Source: an uncultured Bacteroidia bacterium
GTDB lineage: Bacteria; Bacteroidota; Bacteroidia; Bacteroidales; UBA932
Assembly (NCBI GenBank): GCA_902767355.1
Contig: CACXHG010000121.1
Location: 1-29,481 of the forward strand
Reading direction: 5' to 3'
DNA length: 29,481 bases
A model generated the notes under the pieces. It saw nothing but the letters and a program-made list of their open reading frames with translations, had not been told where the DNA came from and searched no databases. How positions within the stretch are numbered: position 1 is the first letter of the stretch; every line of letters begins with the position of its first letter. The position numbers and the translations under genes are program-made. Positions 16,667-24,292 of the stretch are shown piece after piece.

Positions 16667-17773
16667 CTAAGCGAGCGACTCCCGGAACTCTTTCACCGAG
16701 CGGCCGGTGATTTTCTGGAAGCTGCGGTAGAAGAAGGCGCGATCGTTGAAACCGGCCATCGCCACCACCTGCGAGATGGGAATATTCGGATCCGAGCTGA
16801 TGATCCGCTCCGCCTCCTGGATCCTGAGACGGATTCTCCAGCTGCGGAAATCCTCGCCTGTGGTCTGATGGATATAATCCTGCAGCGTAGGTTCCCAGAA
16901 ACCCAGTTCGTGGGAGATGTCGTCCACAGCCTTGGTGTTGTCGAGATAGCCTTTCTGCCGTATCCACTCCCCCAGCCGCTCCTGCTGTTCGCCGGCGATC
17001 GACAGAGCGCCGGCCGAGGCTTCGGGCGCCGGCTGCGCTCCCGGCACTGCCGACACGGCGCGGTCTACCATAGGCGCAAAACGCCGGTAATTGATAAAGG
17101 AGATGCCGATAATAAGGAAGCAGACTGCGAACACCATTGTGAGCACGCTGCTTATCACAAGGCTGTCAAGCATCATAAACAGAGCCATTATGCCCACTAT
17201 GAGCGCCAGCCAGAAAGTCCAGTTGATCCAGTGCAGCTGGTCCACCAGATCCTCTTCCTGGTAGAAGGCCAGCATCCGCTCGTTGAACAGGCGGTAACTC
17301 TTCAGGAAAAGGCGGGTATAGAGAAACAGTTGCAGCAGATAGGCCGCAAGCCCCGCTGCGAAACATACGCGGAAAACACGCTGCGACGCAGTCAGGTTCA
17401 GCACCACGAGGGCAGTGGCAAGCGGCACCAAAACTGCAAGTTGCAGGAAAATAACCTTACGGTTGACCATCTCCGGCCGGATAAAGGAGAGCACCGTCAT
17501 TGTGACAAACATCGCCATAAACGAGCCTATGACGATTATAAGGCTGCCTGCAAGGCCGCCGGTGGGCACCTGCGGCGAGCGGCTGAGCACAATCTCCAGC
17601 AGAGAGAACGCGGCGTAGGCGGCAAAGGCTCCGACCAGACACCACCTGGCCTTGGTGTATTTGAGCAGCCCCTCTCCCGGGCGGATCTTGAGACCGGCGA
17701 GTATCACCGCCAGCACAAGGGCCACAAGCGCGCTGGTAAAAGAGGTGAGCAGATAGAGACTCTCGTGCGTCAT
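16667..17773 (-). CDS. membrane-bound AraC-family transcriptional regulator
   Basis: The 368-residue protein has a hydrophobic N-terminal part (about 1-230) with six to seven apparent transmembrane segments (for example LLTSFTSALVALVLAVILAG, LAGSLIIVIGSFMAMFVTMTV, FWLALIVGIMALFMMLD). A Pro/Ala-rich linker (about 235-255) leads to a C-terminal AraC/XylS double helix-turn-helix domain (about 265-368). The second helix-turn-helix is recognisable as IPISQVVAMAGFNDRAFFYRSFQKITG, the typical AraC signature. The layout resembles Bacteroidetes proteins in which a multi-TM sensor is fused to an AraC DNA-binding domain, so an envelope or membrane-soluble signal is likely. It lies directly upstream of the adhesin pair on the same strand, separated by 120 nt holding a promoter and palindrome, and is a reasonable candidate for their regulator. 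It has its own TAnnTTTG promoter. Confidence 0.88.
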   Translation of the reverse strand: MTHESLYLLTSFTSALVALVLAVILAGLKIRPGEGLLKYTKARWCLVGAFAAYAAFSLLEIVLSRSPQVPTGGLAGSLIIVIGSFMAMFVTMTVLSFIRPEMVNRKVIFLQLAVLVPLATALVVLNLTASQRVFRVCFAAGLAAYLLQLFLYTRLFLKSYRLFNERMLAFYQEEDLVDQLHWINWTFWLALIVGIMALFMMLDSLVISSVLTMVFAVCFLIIGISFINYRRFAPMVDRAVSAVPGAQPAPEASAGALSIAGEQQERLGEWIRQKGYLDNTKAVDDISHELGFWEPTLQDYIHQTTGEDFRSWRIRLRIQEAERIISSDPNIPISQVVAMAGFNDRAFFYRSFQKITGRSVKEFRESLA

Positions 17774-17792
17774 ACCGAAGGGTGTTTCAGCA

Positions 17793-17800
17793 CAAAGATA
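17793..17800 (-). promoter_or_regulatory. Bacteroidetes -7 promoter element (TATCTTTG) of the AraC-type regulator gene
   Basis: The - strand reads TATCTTTG, an exact TAnnTTTG match 19 nt upstream of the start codon at 17773, giving a short leader. No clear TTTG -33 element is seen at the usual spacing. Confidence 0.55.
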
Positions 17801-17845
17801 TCACTTTTGGCGAGAATACCGAAGCGTTTTTGCACGACCCATTTT

Positions 17846-17955
17846 GGCTGGAGCGCAAGTGGCTGACACACAGCCTATAACCCAAAGTTACCCCTCGGCA
17901 AAACAGCGGGTAACTTTCCGTAAATATCTTGTATCCTGCAGTTTACGCTCCAGCC
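17846..17955. repeat. 110-bp structured element with inverted-repeat ends (MITE-like or structured RNA)
   Basis: The ends are exact inverted repeats: GGCTGGAGCG (17846-17855) and CGCTCCAGCC (17946-17955). Inside are two more exact hairpins: GGCTG-ACACA-CAGCC (17861-17875), and AAAGTTACCC (17884-17893) with GGGTAACTTT (17908-17917) around a 14-nt loop. Together they can fold into a three-way junction. It occupies the gene-free stretch between the AraC-type gene and the tmRNA terminator. No ORF or known RNA family is recognised. A TT dinucleotide flanks both ends, which is too little to prove a target duplication. Confidence 0.5.
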
Positions 17956-17961
17956 TTGCTG

Positions 17962-18015
17962 CCATCTCCACATGACAAAAGCAGCCAATTGGCTGCTTTT
18001 GTCATGTGGAGATGG
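17962..18015. terminator. perfect 54-bp palindrome forming the tmRNA terminator and overlapping its 3' end
   Basis: Bases 17962-17988 are the exact reverse complement of 17989-18015 (27-bp arms, no spacer). The inner part, AAAAGCAGCC-AATT-GGCTGCTTTT, is an ordinary intrinsic terminator hairpin with a U-run for the - strand tmRNA. The outer arms extend it across the last nucleotides of the tmRNA, including the 3' acceptor strand CATCTCC (18014-18008) and discriminator A (18007). Confidence 0.85.
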
Positions 18016-18404
18016 GCGGACTCGAACCGCCGTCCAAACAACGTCCCCGCAAGCTTTCTACACGCTTATCCGGCCTTTGATTGTCGGGGAGCATCCGCCG
18101 GTCGGCGGGCTAACACTCCCTTATCTTCTAAATCTTTTCGCATCGACAGAAGCATGGATGCGAGCAGGAATTTGTTCTGCCTACGCCCCGGACTCCGGAC
18201 CGAACTTCCAAAAAAATCCGGCGGGACGCTCGTCGGCCCGACCTTGTCGGGCGGATTAAGGTAATCGGCTTAGCCAAGATTACGCAGCGAGTGCATAGTT
18301 GTTGTTGCCATTTAAGGCGTGAGGTCTGAGATTAGCGAGAGGGGCCACGACTCTCGGCGTGCTTACCTGTAGAAATCGATTGCTGTCAAAACCAAAACAT
18401 CCCC
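18007..18404 (-). ncRNA. ssrA: transfer-messenger RNA (tmRNA)
   Basis: The - strand begins GGGGATGTTTTGGTTTTGAC, the conserved tmRNA 5' end, and finishes with a T-arm (GGTTCGAGTCC) followed by CGCCCATCTCC plus discriminator A. The 5' GGGGATG pairs with 3' CATCTCC as a 7-bp acceptor stem with one G-U pair. CCA is not encoded. Inside, an open frame encodes the tag GNNNYALAA and stop (18309-18280). The length of about 398 nt is usual for a one-piece tmRNA. It rescues stalled ribosomes by trans-translation with SmpB and marks the aborted protein for proteolysis. It is transcribed divergently from lnt and ends in a terminator palindrome. Confidence 0.95.
18280..18309 (-). other. tmRNA tag-peptide reading frame (GNNNYALAA)
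   Basis: Codons GGC AAC AAC AAC TAT GCA CTC GCT GCG TAA read GNNNYALAA and stop, following the tRNA-borne Ala. The YALAA ending is the usual degradation signal in Bacteroidetes (compare the GETNYALAA type). The resume codon is taken as GGC from the match to that pattern. Confidence 0.85.
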
Positions 18405-18451
18405 AAATCGATTTTACGCCGCAAAGTTTATAAAAAATTTTCAAAACTCCT

Positions 18452-18459
18452 TACCTTTG
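18452..18459 (+). promoter_or_regulatory. Bacteroidetes -7 promoter element (TACCTTTG) immediately before lnt
   Basis: TACCTTTG matches TAnnTTTG exactly and ends only 4 nt before the ATG at 18464. A TTTA at 18427-18430 sits at about the right place for a degenerate -33 element. Transcription would start at or within a few bases of the start codon. Confidence 0.6.
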
Positions 18460-18463
18460 AGTT

Positions 18464-20053
18464 ATGAAAGCAAAAATCTGGCTTTGCATAGTGCTTTTCG
18501 CAGCACTCGCCTCCATTCCATATCTGGTGCCCGGCATGGGCTGGGTCGCACTGTTTGCATTCATCCCCCTGCTGCGCTTTGCGGATATCTGCCGCGAGAG
18601 CGCGCCAAAGCATAAGGGCTGGCTGGTGTATCTGGCCTTCCTGCTGTTCAACACCGCCACCACCTTCTGGATCAACTGGATATCCATACCCGGCGCCTTT
18701 GTGGCCATCACCCTGAACGCCCTGCAGATGTGGGCGATATTCATGCTCTTTCTCTGGAGCAGGAAGCACTTCGCAGGCGGCCTGGGCTATGTGCTGCTGG
18801 TCACCATGTGGATTGCCTGGGAACGGGTTTATCAGAACATAGAGATTTCCTGGCCCTGGCTCATATTGGGCAACAGCCTGGCCACCTGCCCGAAGTTGGC
18901 GCAGTGGTACGAATACACCGGTTTTCTGGGCGGCAGCCTGTGGATATGGCTGAGCAACATCTTCGTCTATGAGACGGCCAAGGCATTCGCCTCCGGCAAG
19001 ATACAGGACAAATACCAGAGGCGGCAGCACTGGGCCATGGCGACCATCTCCCTGCTGCTACTCATCGCTCCCCCCGCCCTCTCGCTGCACCTGTATTATC
19101 ATTACAGCGAAACCGACAATCCAAAGGAAGTGGTGGCCGTGCAGCCCAACATAGACTCCTACACAGAGAAGCACGGCGGCCTGAGCCAGCAGGTCCAGGA
19201 CGAGAAAATGCTGGCCCTGGTGCGCAGCGCGGCCACGCCGGACACCGATTTCATCATAACTCCCGAGACCTACACCTATCAGTTCGACCTCGATGCGCCC
19301 CAGACGAATGTCACCTACAACGGCATCATGAACCTGCTCGAGGACTATCCCGATGCCAGTTTCATACTGGGAGCCATCACCTACCGTCTCTTCAGCACCA
19401 AGGCCCTCGCACCTTACAACGCCCGGCCAATAGGCGATCAGTGGTACAGCTCTTACAACACCGGCATGCTGATAGACACGCTGGGGCTCAGGAATTTCTA
19501 CCACAAATCCAAGCTCGTGCCGGCGGTGGAGATTATCCCCTACCAGCGCTATCTGGGCTTCCTGGGCAAGGTTTTCGAGCTTTTCGGCGGCTCCATGAGC
19601 AGCTATGGCACAAGCGAAGATGTGAATAACCTGACCTCTAAAGACGGCACGCAGGTGGGCGTAATGATCTGCTATGAATCCATCTACGGAGAATACTTCC
19701 GCCGCACGGCAAACTACGGCGCCCAGTTCGAGGCCATAATCACCAACGACGGCTGGTGGGGCGACACGCCCGGCTACCGGCAGCACTTCCGCTATGCGCG
19801 CCTGCGGGCCATCGAGACCCGCCGCGACGTGGTGCACGTGGCCAACACCGGCATCAGCGGCTTCATCAACCAGCGCGGCGACGTGCTGCAGCGCACCCCC
19901 TGGTGGGTGCCCACCGCCATTCGCGGCACCGTGAACCTCAACGATAAAAAAACCTGTTACACCACCTATGGCGATGTAACAGGCCGTATATGCAGTTTTC
20001 TGTTCCTGCTGCTGTTTATTGCACTGCTCGTGCGCAGGATTACCTCAAAGTAG
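18464..20053 (+). CDS. lnt: apolipoprotein N-acyltransferase
   Basis: The 529-residue protein starts with a block of hydrophobic helices (about 1-215), followed by a periplasmic carbon-nitrogen hydrolase (nitrilase) domain (about 220-500) and a last transmembrane helix near the C-terminus (FLFLLLFIALLV). The catalytic triad is visible: Glu268 in TPETYTY, Lys348 in HKSKLVP and Cys403 in VMICYES. Lnt adds the third acyl chain to the lipid-modified cysteine of outer-membrane lipoproteins in the inner membrane. That is relevant here because at least five genes of the window encode lipoproteins. It is divergent from ssrA, and its 3' end overlaps that of convergent pheT by 14 bp. Length is close to the family's usual about 510 residues. 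Confidence 0.94.
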   Translation: MKAKIWLCIVLFAALASIPYLVPGMGWVALFAFIPLLRFADICRESAPKHKGWLVYLAFLLFNTATTFWINWISIPGAFVAITLNALQMWAIFMLFLWSRKHFAGGLGYVLLVTMWIAWERVYQNIEISWPWLILGNSLATCPKLAQWYEYTGFLGGSLWIWLSNIFVYETAKAFASGKIQDKYQRRQHWAMATISLLLLIAPPALSLHLYYHYSETDNPKEVVAVQPNIDSYTEKHGGLSQQVQDEKMLALVRSAATPDTDFIITPETYTYQFDLDAPQTNVTYNGIMNLLEDYPDASFILGAITYRLFSTKALAPYNARPIGDQWYSSYNTGMLIDTLGLRNFYHKSKLVPAVEIIPYQRYLGFLGKVFELFGGSMSSYGTSEDVNNLTSKDGTQVGVMICYESIYGEYFRRTANYGAQFEAIITNDGWWGDTPGYRQHFRYARLRAIETRRDVVHVANTGISGFINQRGDVLQRTPWWVPTAIRGTVNLNDKKTCYTTYGDVTGRICSFLFLLLFIALLVRRITSK

Positions 20054-22499
20054 CGCCGAACTTGTTTTCGAAGGTCTTGAGCAGCTTGTCCATTATGCGC
20101 TCTACGGCTTCGTCCGTGAGGGTCTGCTCGGGATTCTGAAGCACAAAGCTCAGGGCATACTGCTTCTTGCCTTGGAGGATCTTCACGCCGCGATAGACAT
20201 CGAACAGGGTGACGCTCTTGAGCAGATTCTTCTCTGCCTGGAAAGCCGCCTTGCGAATATCGGCAAATGACACGCTCTCGTCCAGCAGCAGCGCCAGGTC
20301 GCGCTTGACCTCGGGGTACTTGGGCAGTTCGCGGTATTTGACCTTGTCGCGGCCGACAATGGTCATCAGGGTGTTCCAGCTGACCTCGGCCACAAACACG
20401 GGCTGCTTGATGTCGAACATCTTGAGCACTGCACCAGAAACGGTCCCCATAGTGGCAAAATGCTTGCCCTGAAGAGTATAGGTGATACCTTCGCTAAAGA
20501 TGTCGGAAGGGGCCGGAGCCGTTTCCATGTCGTAGAGATTCATGCCGAAACGGCGCACCAGCAGCTCCAGATAGCCCTTGAGCTCGAAATAAGAGCCGGC
20601 ACCAATCTCGCTGCGCCATGCTTTCACCGCCGGGGCGCTGATGGCCATGGAGAGCTTGAGCTCTTCGTGGTAATTGCCCAGATTCGCCGCAGTCAGGGGG
20701 TCGGAAGCGTCGGCGCTGTAGCTATAGACATTGCCTATTTCGTATAGGCGCAGCACCGGATTCTGATGCTTGATGTTGTAGGAGACAGTCTCCAATGCGG
20801 CCGGAATCAGGCTCTGACGCATGCAGTCCAGATCGGAGCTGAGCGGGTTGAGCAGACGCACGCACTTCTCTGCAGGGAAGGTCGTGAACTTCTCGTAATA
20901 TGCGCTCCTGGTGAGCGAGTTGTTCATTATTTCATAGAAGCCGCGGTCGCTCAGAAGGTCGCTGACGCTCTTGCGCACGACTTCCGGGTCGGGATGGGGC
21001 GTGGGCTGGATGCTGGCCTTCATACCGCCGGGGAGCTCGATATTGTTGTAGCCGTAGATGCGCAGCACCTCTTCTACCACGTCACACTCGCGGGTGACAT
21101 CCACATAGCAGGCCGGAACGGCCACACGGAATCCCTCAGCATTCTCGCTCAAGATTTCGTAGCCCAGATAGCCGAGGATATCCTTCACGGCCCACACGCC
21201 TATATTCTTGCCCATCAGGCGGAACATGCGGTTTATGTTAAGGTCTATCTCGGCACGCTTGAACTCGCGGGCGCGGAACTCCTGCACCTGCCCGACTATC
21301 TTAGCGCCGGAGAGCTCGCAGATCAGCTGGGCGGCACGGCGGGCGGCCACCATGGTGTTGGTGGGGTCGATGCCGCGCTCGTAGCGGAACGAGGCGTCGG
21401 TCTTCAGGCCAAGGCGCTTGCTGGTCTTGCGTATGGTCACGGGGTTGAAATATGCGATTTCCAGGAAGACATCGGTGGTGGACTCCGTCACGCCGGACTT
21501 TTCGCCGCCGAACACGCCTGCGATGCACATGGGCTCGCGGGTGTTGGCAATCACCAGGTCCTTCTCGCTGAGGGTGCGCTCGACGCCGTCCAGGGTCACC
21601 ATCTTCTCGCCCTCGGATGCGCGGCGCACGATGACCTTGCGGCCCTCTATCTGCTTTAAGTCAAAGCAGTGCAGGGGCTGGCAATATTCGTTGAGGATAA
21701 AGTTGGTGATATCCACGATGTTGTTGATGGGGCGCTGGCCTATGGAGTTCAGGCGGTCGCGCAGCCACTCGGGCGACGGGCCTACCTTTACGTCCTTGAA
21801 GGTGATGCCGATGTAGCGGGGAGCATCTTCCGGAGCCTGGACTTCTACCGGCACGGCCTCGCCCTCGCCCTTAAGTTCAATTGTGGGCTGCGGGAGGGTC
21901 CACTCCACGGGCACGCTGTTGAGACGGCACCAGGCATACAGGTCGCGGGCAACGCCGATGTGCGAAGCGCCGTCTATGCGGTTGGGCGTGAGGCCTATCT
22001 CATATACGGTGTCGCAGGCAAGCTTCAGATAGTCCTTTGCGGGGGTGCCGGGCACGGCTGCCGGGTCGAGCACCATGATGCCGGCGTGGTCTTCGCCTAT
22101 GCCGAGCTCATCTTCTGCGCAGATCATGCCGAAACTCTCCACGCCGCGTATCTTGCTCTTCTTGAGCTTGAGCTCCTGGCCGTGGATATCCACCAGGCGG
22201 GTACCGACGGTGGCGAGCATGACCTTCTGCCCTGCAGCCACATTGGGGGCGCCGCACACAACCTGCAGCGGCTCGCCTCCTCCGACGTCGAGCTTGGTGA
22301 TGTGCAGATGGTCGCTGTCCGGGTGCGGCACGCACTCCAGCACATGGGCCACCACAACGCCTGCCAGCCCGCCGGGAATCTGCTCCACGGTCTCTACGTG
22401 CTCCACTTCCAGACCAGTGAAGGTCAGGATTTCGGCAACCTTCTCGGGGCTGAGGTCAAACTTGAGATAATCTTTAAGCCAGTTATAAGAAACAGTCAT
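20040..22499 (-). CDS. pheT: phenylalanine-tRNA ligase beta subunit
   Basis: The 819 residues match the full-length bacterial beta subunit. In order: N-terminal SYNWLKDYL; a tRNA-binding OB fold (about 40-155; VVCGAPNVAAGQKV and GMICAEDELG); the B3/B4 editing region (about 210-385; PINNIVDITNFI, GVFGGEKSGVT); the B5 DNA-binding-like domain (about 405-475); the catalytic-like core (about 490-700); and the C-terminal ferredoxin-fold anticodon-binding domain (about 725-819; YPEVKRDLALLLDESV). With PheS (not in this window) it charges tRNA-Phe, and the beta subunit carries out editing of misactivated Tyr. It starts 9 nt after ftsY and is probably co-transcribed with it. The 3' end overlaps lnt. 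Confidence 0.96.
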   Translation of the reverse strand: MTVSYNWLKDYLKFDLSPEKVAEILTFTGLEVEHVETVEQIPGGLAGVVVAHVLECVPHPDSDHLHITKLDVGGGEPLQVVCGAPNVAAGQKVMLATVGTRLVDIHGQELKLKKSKIRGVESFGMICAEDELGIGEDHAGIMVLDPAAVPGTPAKDYLKLACDTVYEIGLTPNRIDGASHIGVARDLYAWCRLNSVPVEWTLPQPTIELKGEGEAVPVEVQAPEDAPRYIGITFKDVKVGPSPEWLRDRLNSIGQRPINNIVDITNFILNEYCQPLHCFDLKQIEGRKVIVRRASEGEKMVTLDGVERTLSEKDLVIANTREPMCIAGVFGGEKSGVTESTTDVFLEIAYFNPVTIRKTSKRLGLKTDASFRYERGIDPTNTMVAARRAAQLICELSGAKIVGQVQEFRAREFKRAEIDLNINRMFRLMGKNIGVWAVKDILGYLGYEILSENAEGFRVAVPACYVDVTRECDVVEEVLRIYGYNNIELPGGMKASIQPTPHPDPEVVRKSVSDLLSDRGFYEIMNNSLTRSAYYEKFTTFPAEKCVRLLNPLSSDLDCMRQSLIPAALETVSYNIKHQNPVLRLYEIGNVYSYSADASDPLTAANLGNYHEELKLSMAISAPAVKAWRSEIGAGSYFELKGYLELLVRRFGMNLYDMETAPAPSDIFSEGITYTLQGKHFATMGTVSGAVLKMFDIKQPVFVAEVSWNTLMTIVGRDKVKYRELPKYPEVKRDLALLLDESVSFADIRKAAFQAEKNLLKSVTLFDVYRGVKILQGKKQYALSFVLQNPEQTLTDEAVERIMDKLLKTFENKFGATLR

Positions 22500-22508
22500 A
22501 AGTATATT

Positions 22509-23471
22509 CTATTTAAACAATGATTCTACGTAATCCTTTTTGTCAAAGAGGCGAAGGTCCTCTATCTTCTCTCCCACTCCGATGAATTTGACGGGGATGT
22601 GGAACTGGTCGCTGATGCCTATCACCACGCCGCCCTTGGCACTGCCGTCCAGTTTGGTCACCGCCAGCGCCGTGACATCCGTGGCGCGGGTGAACTCCTT
22701 GGCCTGCATGAAGCCGTTCTGGCCGGTGGAGCCATCGATGACCAGCAGCACCTCGTGGGGTGCGTCCGGCACAACCTTGCGCATCACGTTGCGGATTTTG
22801 GTGAGCTCGTTCATCAGATTGACCTTGTTGTGCAGGCGGCCGGCGGTGTCGATGATAACCACGTCGGCATCCTTTGCCACAGCGCTCTTGACGCTGTCGT
22901 AAGCCACGCTGGCGGGGTCGCTGCCCATCTCCTGCCTGACTATGTCCACCCCGGCTCGCTGCGCCCAGATGACCAGCTGGTCGACCGCCGCTGCCCGGAA
23001 GGTATCGGCAGCGCCCAGCACAACCTTCTTGCCTTCTGCCTTGAGCTGTGCGGCCAGCTTGCCGATGGTGGTGGTCTTGCCCACGCCGTTGACGCCGACA
23101 ACCATCATCACATAGGGCTTCTTGCTGAAGTCGAACGGCTCCTGCTGCACGGCATCGCCGGCGATGAGCGCTTCTATTTCTTCGCAGAGAATGCGGTTCA
23201 GATCTGCGGTATTGAGGTATTTGTCCTTCTTGACGCGCTCCTCGAGCCGCTCGATGATTTTGACTGTGGTGTCGACGCCAACGTCAGAGGCAATCAGAGC
23301 CTCCTCTATCGCATCCAGGGCCTCGTCGTCCACGACGCTCTTGCCCATCACCGCATATTGGAGCTTGCCGAGCAGCGACTGCTTGGTCTTGCCCAGACCG
23401 GCCTCCAGAGCCGCTTTGTCTTCGGCAGCCGCCTTGGCATCCTTGTTGCGCTTCCAAAAGAATATTCCCAT
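22509..23471 (-). CDS. ftsY: signal recognition particle receptor FtsY
   Basis: The 320-residue SRP-family GTPase has a short charged N-terminal A region (KRNKDAKAAAEDKAALEAG), a four-helix N domain (about 25-105), and the G domain with the P-loop GVNGVGKTTT (near 126), the insertion-box DTFRAAAVDQL, DTAGR, TKLDGSAKGG and the closing GVGEKIEDLRLF. FtsY docks ribosome-SRP complexes at the membrane and hands nascent chains to SecYEG. The A domain is much shorter than that of E. coli, as usual in Bacteroidetes. It lies 51 nt after the radical SAM gene and 9 nt before pheT. A near-consensus -7 element (TACCTTTA, 23506-23499) lies 28 nt upstream of the start. Confidence 0.96.
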   Translation of the reverse strand: MGIFFWKRNKDAKAAAEDKAALEAGLGKTKQSLLGKLQYAVMGKSVVDDEALDAIEEALIASDVGVDTTVKIIERLEERVKKDKYLNTADLNRILCEEIEALIAGDAVQQEPFDFSKKPYVMMVVGVNGVGKTTTIGKLAAQLKAEGKKVVLGAADTFRAAAVDQLVIWAQRAGVDIVRQEMGSDPASVAYDSVKSAVAKDADVVIIDTAGRLHNKVNLMNELTKIRNVMRKVVPDAPHEVLLVIDGSTGQNGFMQAKEFTRATDVTALAVTKLDGSAKGGVVIGISDQFHIPVKFIGVGEKIEDLRLFDKKDYVESLFK

Positions 23472-23498
23472 CTAAAAAATTCCTTATGATAAATCGTG

Positions 23499-23506
23499 TA
23501 AAGGTA
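23499..23506 (-). promoter_or_regulatory. possible -7 promoter element (TACCTTTA) for ftsY-pheT
   Basis: One mismatch to TAnnTTTG, in the 51-nt gap between the radical SAM stop and the ftsY start. No TTTG -33 element is seen at the usual spacing, so support is weak. Confidence 0.3.
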
Positions 23507-23522
23507 CAAAAAATATGGAGCT

Positions 23523-24287
23523 TTATGCGTTTATCTGCACATTAAATCCTTCTGCCACAAGCGGGGCTGCAGCCGCCGCCAGGTCGCTGGCCGCAACCTT
23601 CTCTATGCCGGCCACCGGAGTGTCCCGGCTGACGCTGTAGAGCATGATCTCGCGGGGGCGCAGCCGGCGCACCGCCGCATACCAGGCCTCGAGGGCTTCG
23701 GGCGTGGTATTATCTATCACGGAGCCGCGAACCAGCATGGTCTGCAGCACAAAGTTGCCCCCGAAAGCCTCCATGAGCTGCACAGTGCGCTCCACGCTGT
23801 AGCCCGGAGCCGGCCGGTTCATGACGGCCGCCATATTTTCCAGCGCACAGTCTATTTTCAGGATAGGGTTGTCCACCTTCTTGAGGGCGGCGACCACTTC
23901 GGGGCGGTCCAATCGCGTGGCGTTGGAAAACACGCTCACCACAGCCGTGGGGAAATACCGGCCGCGGGCGGCGAGGGTGATGTCTATTATCGCCGGAAAA
24001 TCCGGATGGAGTGTCGGCTCGCCGTTGCCGGTAAAGGAGATGGAGTCAACGCCCCGTCCCTCGGCGGCGATTGCGGCAAAGCGACCTTCGATGGCAGAGC
24101 ACACCTGCTCCAGAGTCGGCAGCGGATGCGCCTTGGCACCCCTCTTGAGTCCCCCGCATTCGCAATAGACGCAGTCGAAGGTGCAGACCTTGGCCTCGGT
24201 CGGCAGAAGATTGACGCCCAGCGAACGGCCGACCCGCCTGGAGATGATGGGTCCGAACACTATGTCGTTCCAGAGAAATGTTGCCAT
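23523..24287 (-). CDS. radical SAM protein (COG0731/TYW1-like type)
   Basis: The 254-residue protein has a CX3CX2C iron-sulfur motif at Cys35-Cys39-Cys42 (CTFDCVYC), preceded by the GVNLLPTEAKVC segment. The SAM-binding glycine/GEPTLHPDF motif follows (SFTGNGEPTLHPDFPAII), and then an SNATRL strand with later beta/alpha repeats (LKIDCALE). This pattern resembles the COG0731 group of radical SAM proteins related to the wybutosine enzyme TYW1. Substrate and reaction are unknown. It sits between the rpmB-rpmG-DUF4295 cluster and ftsY on the same strand. Its start codon lies only about 5 nt after the T-run of the upstream terminator, so it has almost no room for its own promoter downstream of that hairpin. 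Confidence 0.87.
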   Translation of the reverse strand: MATFLWNDIVFGPIISRRVGRSLGVNLLPTEAKVCTFDCVYCECGGLKRGAKAHPLPTLEQVCSAIEGRFAAIAAEGRGVDSISFTGNGEPTLHPDFPAIIDITLAARGRYFPTAVVSVFSNATRLDRPEVVAALKKVDNPILKIDCALENMAAVMNRPAPGYSVERTVQLMEAFGGNFVLQTMLVRGSVIDNTTPEALEAWYAAVRRLRPREIMLYSVSRDTPVAGIEKVAASDLAAAAAPLVAEGFNVQINA

Positions 24288-24292
24288 AAATC

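Noticed and set aside
16556..17866. 436-codon + strand frame opposite the AraC-type regulator
   Set aside because: The - strand product has clear transmembrane segments and an AraC helix-turn-helix. The + strand translation is a basic, His/Gln/Glu-rich shadow.
17962..18015. Integrative-element attachment site at the 3' end of ssrA
   Set aside because: tmRNA genes are common integration sites, but integration leaves a direct repeat of the gene end plus an integrase. Here the copy is inverted and adjacent, and no integrase is present.
17929..18264. Two overlapping short + strand frames at 17929-18264 and 17972-18259
   Set aside because: They run antisense through the tmRNA gene and its terminator palindrome and have no protein similarity.
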